From: JAFGCL01 sp964423835
Lineage (GTDB): Bacteria > Chloroflexota > Dehalococcoidia > UBA2247 > RBG-13-53-26
Direction of reading: 5' to 3'
Assembly (NCBI GenBank): GCA_964423835.1
Contig: CAYRGJ010000015.1
Coordinates: 1 to 64,000 of the forward strand
DNA: 64,000 nucleotides
Shown: piece after piece, positions 59,001-64,000 of the stretch
How the letters are laid out: every line of letters begins with the position of its first letter
Position numbering within the stretch: position 1 is the first letter of the stretch
The notes under the pieces: generated by a model
What the model saw: only the letters and a program-made list of their open reading frames with translations
The model's database searches: none
Told to the model about the DNA's origin: nothing
Position numbers and translations under genes: made by a program

Positions 59001-61694
59001 GAAGCCACGGTGCGCAATCTCCTTCATGACCCGAAGGTGGGCGGCCTGGTCATCAACTACCGCGATATCACCGAGCGCGTGAAATCCCAGGAGGCCCTGC
59101 TGGCCAGCGAGACCAACTACAAGAACCTGTTTGAAGCCACCCTGCTCGGCACCGAGGTCATCGATGCGGAGACGGGCAGGGTAGTGCTGGCCAACAGCGC
59201 CGTGGCCAGGATATTCGGCCTGGGCTCCGCCGAGGAGGCCATCGGCATCAACCCCATGGACTACATCCTCCCTGAGGACCGGGAGTGGGTGGCGGAGCAG
59301 ATGGCGGCGGCCATCGTCCCCGGGAAGCGCGATGTGGCCACCGTCAGGTCCGGCACGGTGGACAGCCGGGTGGTCTGGCTCACCGCCACAGCCTCCTCGA
59401 TCCAGTATCACGGCCGCCAGGCCATCCTGGTTTCCATGATCGACGTCACCGCCATGCGCGAGGCGGAGACCAAGCTGCGGGAGTCGGAGGAGAAGAACCG
59501 CCTGCTGATCGAAAACGCGGCCGAGGCCATCGCCGTCATCCAGGATGGCGACACCAAGTTCTTCAACCGCCGGCTGATAGAGCTCACCGGCTGCACTGAA
59601 GAAGAGCTCTACCGTGTCTCCCTGGTGCAACTCATCCCGGCCGAGGACCGGGACATGGTGGCGCTCAACTACATGAACCGGGTGGCCGGCATCCCGGCCC
59701 CCAACAACTACCAGTTCCGCATCATAGACCGTCGCGGCCAGACAAGGTGGCTGCAGGTCAGCTCGGTCCGGTTAACCTGGGAAGACCGGCCGGCCACGCT
59801 GTCCATGTTCAGCGACGTAACCGAGCGGGTGAAGGCGGAGCAGGCCCTCAGGGACAGCGAAGAGCGTTTCCGGGCCCTCATCGAGAAGGCCAGCGACGCC
59901 ATCATCATCATAGGCGCGGACGCCAGGGTGAAGTACTACAGCCCCTCTATCGCCCGCGCCACCGGCTACCATTCCGAAGACTGGGAGCAGCGCGAGATGG
60001 CCGACTGGCGCCTGCATCCGGATGACCTGGCCCGGATGGCGCCCCTCCTGGAGGATGTGCTGCAGAAGCCGGGGGCCATCATCGAGGACCTCAAAATCCG
60101 CTACAAGCACGAAGACGGCACCTGGCATACCCTGGAGGCCATGGTGCGCAACATGCTCCACGACCCCAGGATCGATGGCATCGTGGCCAACTTCCGCGAC
60201 ATCACCGAGCGCGTCAAGGCGGAGCAGGCGGTCAGGGAGAGCGAGGAGCGCTACCGCCTGCTGGCCGAGAACGTCTCGGACGTCATCTGGGTCACCGACA
60301 TGAACCTCAAGCCGACCTATGTCAGCCCCTCCGCGCAGCGCATGCTGGGCTACGCCGGCGGGCAGCTCATGGACGGCTCGCTGGAGTCCATGCTGACCCG
60401 GGATTCGGCCCGGGTGGCCCTGAAGGCCTTTTCCAAGGCCCTGTCCCGGGAGTCTGAGGAGCCGGGAAAGCTCTGGGACACCCCGCCCCTCGACCTGGAG
60501 TTCATCCGCGCTGATGGCTCCACCGTCTGGACGGCGGCCAACTTCAGCTACATCAGGGGCGCGGACGGGAAGCCGGTAGCCATGCTGGGCGTCATGAAGG
60601 ACATCAGCGAGCGCAAGAAGGCGGAGGACTCGCTCCGCCGCAGCGAGGAGCGCTTCCGCAGCCTGGTAGAGACGTCCAGCGACTGGGTCTGGGAGATCGA
60701 TCCCGGCAACCGGTACACCTACGTCAGCCCCAAGGTGGGCGATATCCTGGGCCATGATCCACGGGACCTCCTGGGCCACACCCCCTTCGAGTTCATGCAC
60801 CAGAGGGAGGGCCGCCGGGTCTCCAAGATCATGCGGCGCTTTGCCTCCGAGCGCCTGCCCTTCTCGCTGCTGGAGAACACCGCCATCCACAAGGATGGGC
60901 GGGCGGTGGTGCTGGAGAGCAGTGCCGTGCCCATCATGGACAGCACCGGGCGCCTGGCCGGGTACCGCGGCATCAATCGTGACATCACCGAAAGGAAGAA
61001 GGTGGAGCAGGAGCTGCAGCGCAGCCTGAGGCGGCTGGAGAAGACCATGGAGTCCACCATCGAAGCCATAACCACCACCATCGAGACCCGGGACCCCTAT
61101 ACCACCGGCCACCAGATGCGCGTGACCGACCTGGCCTGCGCCATCGCCAGGGTGATGCAGGTCCCGCCCACCAAGATTGAGGGGATACGCGTGGCGGGGC
61201 TGCTTCACGACATCGGGAAGATCGCCGTGCCCACCGAGATACTCAGCAAGCCGGGCTTGCTCAACGAGGTGGAGTACGAGATGATCAAGACCCATCCCAA
61301 GATCGGCTACAACATCCTGAAGAAGATCGAGTTCCCGTGGCCCGTGGCCCGGACGGTGCTGCAGCACCACGAGCGCTGGGACGGCTCCGGCTATCCCTAT
61401 GGCATTCGCGGCGAGGACATCCTGCTGGAAGCCCGGATACTGGCCGTGGCGGACGTCATGGAGGCCATGTCGTCGCACCGGCCGTACCGGCCGTCCATCG
61501 GGGCTGACAAGGCCCTCGATGAGATAGCCAGGAACAGCGGCGTGCTGTACGACCCGGCGGTGGCCAGCGCCTGCATCGCCGCCTTCTCGGAGTCCGGTTT
61601 CGAGTTCTCACCGACACTGCCTGGCGGGGCCACGGCCGAGACCGAGGTGGCGCCCGCCGAGCGCCACGTGCGCTATTCCCTGGAAGACCACTGA
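56058..61694 (+). CDS. Thirteen-PAS-domain sensor with C-terminal HD-GYP domain
   Basis: A 1878-residue soluble protein. Thirteen PAS/PAC units follow one another with a period near 126 residues; their ends (ITAEKARD, ITERQKAEEAL, ITERVKAEQAL and variants) fall near residues 118, 244, 368, 495, 623, 750, 874, 1002, 1128, 1252, 1381, 1514 and 1641. Units alternate between a DGV/FESPS-type and a YANP-type pocket. The last 200 residues are an HD-GYP domain with HDIGKIAVP (about 1717) and HHERWDGSGYP (about 1769), typical of cyclic-di-GMP phosphodiesterases. No GGDEF, kinase or membrane segment is seen. GAGGGGG precedes the ATG. The stop region is duplicated downstream. Confidence 0.93.
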   Translation: MGRGADSDPYRRLFETMLDGAVVVDATTRRVVLANGGAARIFGFASADALVGLDPLDYVPAPDRARASGLLAESADRPLDSPIEVNLVTADQKEARVSVHAAAIEHQGRKAFLATFRDITAEKARDSVLIEVEQRYHRLFDGMLDGALVLDIATFQVALANRAAARMFGFDRPEDMVGQNPLDFIPEEDRSRIVNMIATNIEGKHKDPAELQVMTRDKRLIWVSATATEFHHDGRSAVITTMRDITAEKAKDAALRVAEESKMQLIEAASEAIYILQDGKIAYVNPAGARGAGLPQEDLVGLPFVDLVHPDSRQQVVERYEKISAGQFFPGLTTVKGMDARGQARWANIQEIPYSWQGRPAIMSLISDVTDRILAEQSLRHEEERLRAIMENAWDGVAIFDQDFRVMFESPSLAKMTGYFSEEWSGITPDKFQVHPDDLQHMMAQLELLRSRPGAVIQDVVIRYRHRDGSWRNMEAAGRNLLDDPKVNGMVINFRDITERQKAEEALKSREALLRAVVENAWDGVVVFDEEFRVVFESPTLQRITGYAPVEWTEAPPGQWPIHPDDVPLVLHTLDAIKEQPGSTVSNVRMRIQRKDGAWRWMEASATNLLHDPRLRGIVCNFRDITEAREAEESLRQSEALLRSTQDLAMVGGWDYDVETKQSHWTDETYRIHELPNLPDIDHPAESRKCYPPMDRQALIEAFQRCLDDGVPFDLVLPFMTFKGNRRWVRTTAKAIRDGDRTVRIVGNIADITERKSAEERLLASEERYRKVVETASEAIAVLQDGVIKYANPKTAAVSGYSVAELTLKPFLELVHPDDRKMVADYYVTKQRGREAPSSYQFRFVDKSGNTGWAEANVALLIWDGRLATLLLMNIITERKTIEEALKASEERFRTLIEESTDAIALLDASGKVLYQSPSMGQVTGYRPEDWSGSPVEDWFLHPDDILSIATAYESVLREPNATMSGLTARFKHADGTWHTLEATVRNLLHDPKVGGLVINYRDITERVKSQEALLASETNYKNLFEATLLGTEVIDAETGRVVLANSAVARIFGLGSAEEAIGINPMDYILPEDREWVAEQMAAAIVPGKRDVATVRSGTVDSRVVWLTATASSIQYHGRQAILVSMIDVTAMREAETKLRESEEKNRLLIENAAEAIAVIQDGDTKFFNRRLIELTGCTEEELYRVSLVQLIPAEDRDMVALNYMNRVAGIPAPNNYQFRIIDRRGQTRWLQVSSVRLTWEDRPATLSMFSDVTERVKAEQALRDSEERFRALIEKASDAIIIIGADARVKYYSPSIARATGYHSEDWEQREMADWRLHPDDLARMAPLLEDVLQKPGAIIEDLKIRYKHEDGTWHTLEAMVRNMLHDPRIDGIVANFRDITERVKAEQAVRESEERYRLLAENVSDVIWVTDMNLKPTYVSPSAQRMLGYAGGQLMDGSLESMLTRDSARVALKAFSKALSRESEEPGKLWDTPPLDLEFIRADGSTVWTAANFSYIRGADGKPVAMLGVMKDISERKKAEDSLRRSEERFRSLVETSSDWVWEIDPGNRYTYVSPKVGDILGHDPRDLLGHTPFEFMHQREGRRVSKIMRRFASERLPFSLLENTAIHKDGRAVVLESSAVPIMDSTGRLAGYRGINRDITERKKVEQELQRSLRRLEKTMESTIEAITTTIETRDPYTTGHQMRVTDLACAIARVMQVPPTKIEGIRVAGLLHDIGKIAVPTEILSKPGLLNEVEYEMIKTHPKIGYNILKKIEFPWPVARTVLQHHERWDGSGYPYGIRGEDILLEARILAVADVMEAMSSHRPYRPSIGADKALDEIARNSGVLYDPAVASACIAAFSESGFEFSPTLPGGATAETEVAPAERHVRYSLEDH

Positions 61695-61718
61695 TCGTCC
61701 TGGAAGACCACTGAATCG
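61677..61718. repeat. 21-base duplication of the last codons and stop of the PAS gene
   Basis: Bases 61677-61697 hold the last five codons and the TGA; 61698-61718 repeat them with one base lost and one gained. The second copy ends two bases before the yjbQ start. Confidence 0.85.
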
Positions 61719-61720
61719 TC

Positions 61721-62137
61721 ATGAAGTCTTACCGCAAAGAGCTGTGGTTCAACACCGGCCAGCGCCGGGCATTCATCAACATCACCCGCCAGGTGGTCGA
61801 CTGCCTGGAGGAGAGCGGCATCAGGGAAGGGCTGGCCCTGGTCAACGCCATGCACATCACGGCGTCGGTGTTCATCAATGACGATGAGCGGGGCCTGCAC
61901 CACGACTTCGAGGAGTGGCTGGAGCAGCTGGCGCCCTATGCCCGCAGCCGGTGGCAGCACAACGAGACCGGCGAGGACAACGCGGACGCCCACCTGAAGC
62001 GGCAGGTCATGGGGCGGGAGGTGGTGGTGGCCATCACCAATGGCCGCCTGGACTTCGGGCCCTGGGAGCAGATCTTCTACGGCGAGTTCGACGGCCGCCG
62101 CCGCAAGCGGGTCCTGGTGAAGATCATCGGGGAGTAG
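61721..62137 (+). CDS. YjbQ-family protein (UPF0047, secondary thiamine-phosphate synthase type)
   Basis: A 138-residue protein matching YjbQ along its length: KELWFNTGQRRAFINIT, HITASVFINDDERGLHHDF, HNETGEDNADAHLKRQVMG, and LDFGPWEQIFYGEFDGRRRKRVLVKI. Members have a thiamine-phosphate synthase-like side activity and form trimers; the true role is unclear. It starts 26 bases after the PAS gene stop and overlaps the end of comEC by 14 bases. Confidence 0.92.
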   Translation: MKSYRKELWFNTGQRRAFINITRQVVDCLEESGIREGLALVNAMHITASVFINDDERGLHHDFEEWLEQLAPYARSRWQHNETGEDNADAHLKRQVMGREVVVAITNGRLDFGPWEQIFYGEFDGRRRKRVLVKIIGE

Positions 62138-64000
62138 GGCCTCGGGCGGTCCTCACCCACAGCCTCTCGCCGTCGGTGGTGAAGGTGATGGTGCCCTGCA
62201 GGTCCGTGCGGTAGACCTCGGCGTCCGCTTCACCCAGGGCGGCCAGGGTGGCCTCAGCCGGATGGCCGAACAGGTTGCCGGCGCCCGCCGAGATGACCGC
62301 GGCCTCAGGGTCAACCGCAGCCAGGAAGGCGGCCGAGGTCGACGAGCTGCTGCCGTGGTGGCCCACCTTGAGCACGTCGCTACGCAGGCCTGAGGCCGGT
62401 CCTTCGTACAGCATCCGCTTCTCCGCCTCCGTGTCGGCATCGCCCGCCAGAAGAAAGCTCACCTCCTTCCAGGTGAGCCGCAGCACCAGGGAGTTGCTGT
62501 TGGCCTCCGACTCCGTGCCCTCCAGAGGCTTGTCGAGGGGGGAGATGACCTGCAGCACTATCCCCTGGCCCAGATCGATCTCTTCGCCAGCCCTGGCGGC
62601 AGACACCGGAATCTGCCTGTCCGTCATCATGGCCAGCCATTCCTGATAGAGCGGCCCCCCTCCCCAGCCGGACTCCATCACCCGGCCAACGCGGTACTGC
62701 TGCAGGATGCCGATCAGCCCTGCCAGGTGGTCGTCATGGCAGTGCGTCAGCACCACCAGGTCCAGGCTCTTGTCCCAGAAGGGCAGCTCCCCCCCCCACC
62801 CGCTGGCAGGCCACACCCGGGTCCGGCCCTCCGTCCACCAGGATCTGCTGCCCCGCCGGAGTGGTGATGAGCACGGCGTCCCCTTGACCCACATCCAGGA
62901 AGCTAACCTGGAGCTGCGTGCCCGGGAGGGCGGCAAACCCGGCCCAGGACAGGCCCGCGGCCAGGACCAGGACGCCGGCCGTGCGCTTCCGGGGCAGCCG
63001 CCAGGCCAGGTCAGCCAGGCGGCGAAGCAGGCCCCGGGCGCCGTCCAGAGCCGCGCCCGCGGCCGCCCGCACCTGCCGCCGGCCCGCCATGCCCATCATC
63101 AGCAGGTAGGCGCACCACACCGCCGCCGCAGGCACCGCTCCGGTCGGCACCGAGGCCCACGGGAGGCGGGCGAAGGCCTCCACCACGCCCACCATGCACA
63201 TCAGGAATAGGGACGCCGGCAGCCCGGCGGCCCAGGCCGCCGGGGCCCAGACCAGGCCCATCAGGGCGCTAAGTCCCGCCGTCAGGGTGGCGGCGGTCAC
63301 CAGCAGGGAGGCCACGACGGTGGCCGGCAGTCCCACCAGCGACACTGACTGGAAGTGATAAACCAGGAGCGGCAAAGCGGCCGCGATGGCCGCCAGGCTG
63401 GCGGCCACGCTGTTCAAGACCGGCCGGACGGCGGGCCCGACCCAGTGCCCGGCCGGAATGGCCCGCTCCCCCCAGCGTTGCAGTGGGGGCTGGATGACCG
63501 TCAGCCCGGCCACGGCCGCGAAGCTCAGCTGGAAGGAGGCGTCCCTGAGCACCTGCGGGTTGAGGCCGGCCATGACCGCCGCGGCCAGGGACAGCGCGGT
63601 GAGCCCGCTCCCCGGTCGACCCAGCCACAGCCCGCCCAGGAGCAGGCTGAACATGATGGCCGCCCGCAGGACCGGCGGCTGCATCCCGGTCAGCGCCGAG
63701 TACATCCAGACGATCACCGCGGTGACCGCCAGGTACAGTGGGCTGCGCCGCCCCAGGAGCCAGGCGGCCGCGGCCAGCACCACCCCTCCAATTACGGCCA
63801 GGTTGAAGCCGGAGATGGCCAGAAGGTGAGAGGTGCCGGTCCGGGCAAAGTCATCCTCCAGCTCCCGGGAAATCCGGCTGCGCAGGCCCAGCAGCAGGCC
63901 CTCAGCCAGCGAGGCCTGGGGCTCCGCCAGAGCCTGGCGCAGGGACCCCGCCAGCCGTTCCCTGAAGCTGAAGAGCCAGCTCCTGCGGAGAAGCTGGATG
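62124..64000 (-). CDS. comEC: ComEC/Rec2 family DNA-uptake channel, frameshifted and cut by the window edge
   Basis: From the right edge the frame encodes the end of an upstream domain, then FARTGTSHLLAISGFNLAVIGG, many membrane helices and the beginning of the MBL domain (VSFLDVGQGDAVLITTPAG, LVDGGPDPGVACQR). At a run of nine C on the plus strand (62789-62797) the frame changes: the first frame stops at 62734, while the rest of the domain (ELPFWDKSLDLVVLTHCHDDHLAGL, DADTEAEKRML, LKVGHHGSSSST) continues in another frame to 62124. The protein would carry incoming single-stranded DNA across the inner membrane. The break may be a sequencing error in the homopolymer, a real lesion, or slippage. 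The N-terminus lies beyond 64000. Confidence 0.88.

Noticed and set aside
58080..61478. Two long minus-strand frames across the PAS gene
   Set aside because: Antisense shadows of the PAS repeats; their apparent internal repetition only mirrors the PAS units.

Overview
The window is a GC-rich, gene-dense bacterial chromosome segment with no rRNA, tRNA, CRISPR array, transposase or phage cluster. The gene mix points to Chloroflexota, most likely a Dehalococcoidia-like anaerobe or facultative relative: Liv-type transporters beside CoA ligases, sodium-pump decarboxylase subunits, a larEBC set, an HNH protein of the type common in that phylum, and many lipoproteins. That placement is inference from gene content; no marker phylogeny was run.

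Layout. 14-8489 (minus) is one long operon: a double-length Lrp/AsnC regulator, a phenylacetate-CoA-ligase-like enzyme, a long-chain acyl-CoA synthetase, LivH, LivM, the LivK-type lipoprotein and LivG. It reads as an uptake-and-CoA-activation module for a carboxylic acid. 9038-16589 holds small enzymes, a CBS-domain transporter and a NarL-type two-component pair. 16728-21172 (plus) carries a DEAD-box helicase and a DtxR/FeoA regulator coupled to FeoB. 21210-27863 (minus) is an operon of sodium-translocating decarboxylase gamma, biotin and beta subunits, a P2-type cation ATPase and a two-gene ABC exporter. 28105-30659 (plus) has a beta-helix lipoprotein and an HNH protein. 30811-55780 (minus) is a long run: a second LivK, PSP1, HisD, UlaG-like hydrolase, PepA, a P-loop kinase, PlsY-like, PadR with its HAAS partner, DegV, a DUF362/ferredoxin protein, LarC-LarB-LarE, GyrB, an old-yellow-enzyme oxidoreductase, RarA, transglutaminase-like, HtpX, LemA and a zinc-finger protein. 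56058-62137 (plus) has a 1878-residue protein with 13 PAS domains and an HD-GYP domain, then YjbQ. A frameshifted ComEC runs off the right edge.

Three genome-level habits stand out. First, short tandem repeats with unrelated sequences sit at the stop codons of several genes, often with the stop inside a repeat unit and with a palindrome in each unit. Second, several genes have a good -10 box only 6-9 bases before the start codon, which suggests leaderless or nearly leaderless mRNAs. Third, at least two conserved genes lack any canonical start where homology and a Shine-Dalgarno site put it: ATC for an alpha/beta hydrolase and CTG for PepA. I also found several promoters with 17-base spacers by eye.

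No recognised defence system, CRISPR locus or biosynthetic cluster is present. The best candidates for undescribed biology are the 3'-end repeat arrays (above all the palindromic array at 53433-53558 beside a promoter), the 13-PAS HD-GYP protein, the doubled Lrp regulator and the leaderless gene set.
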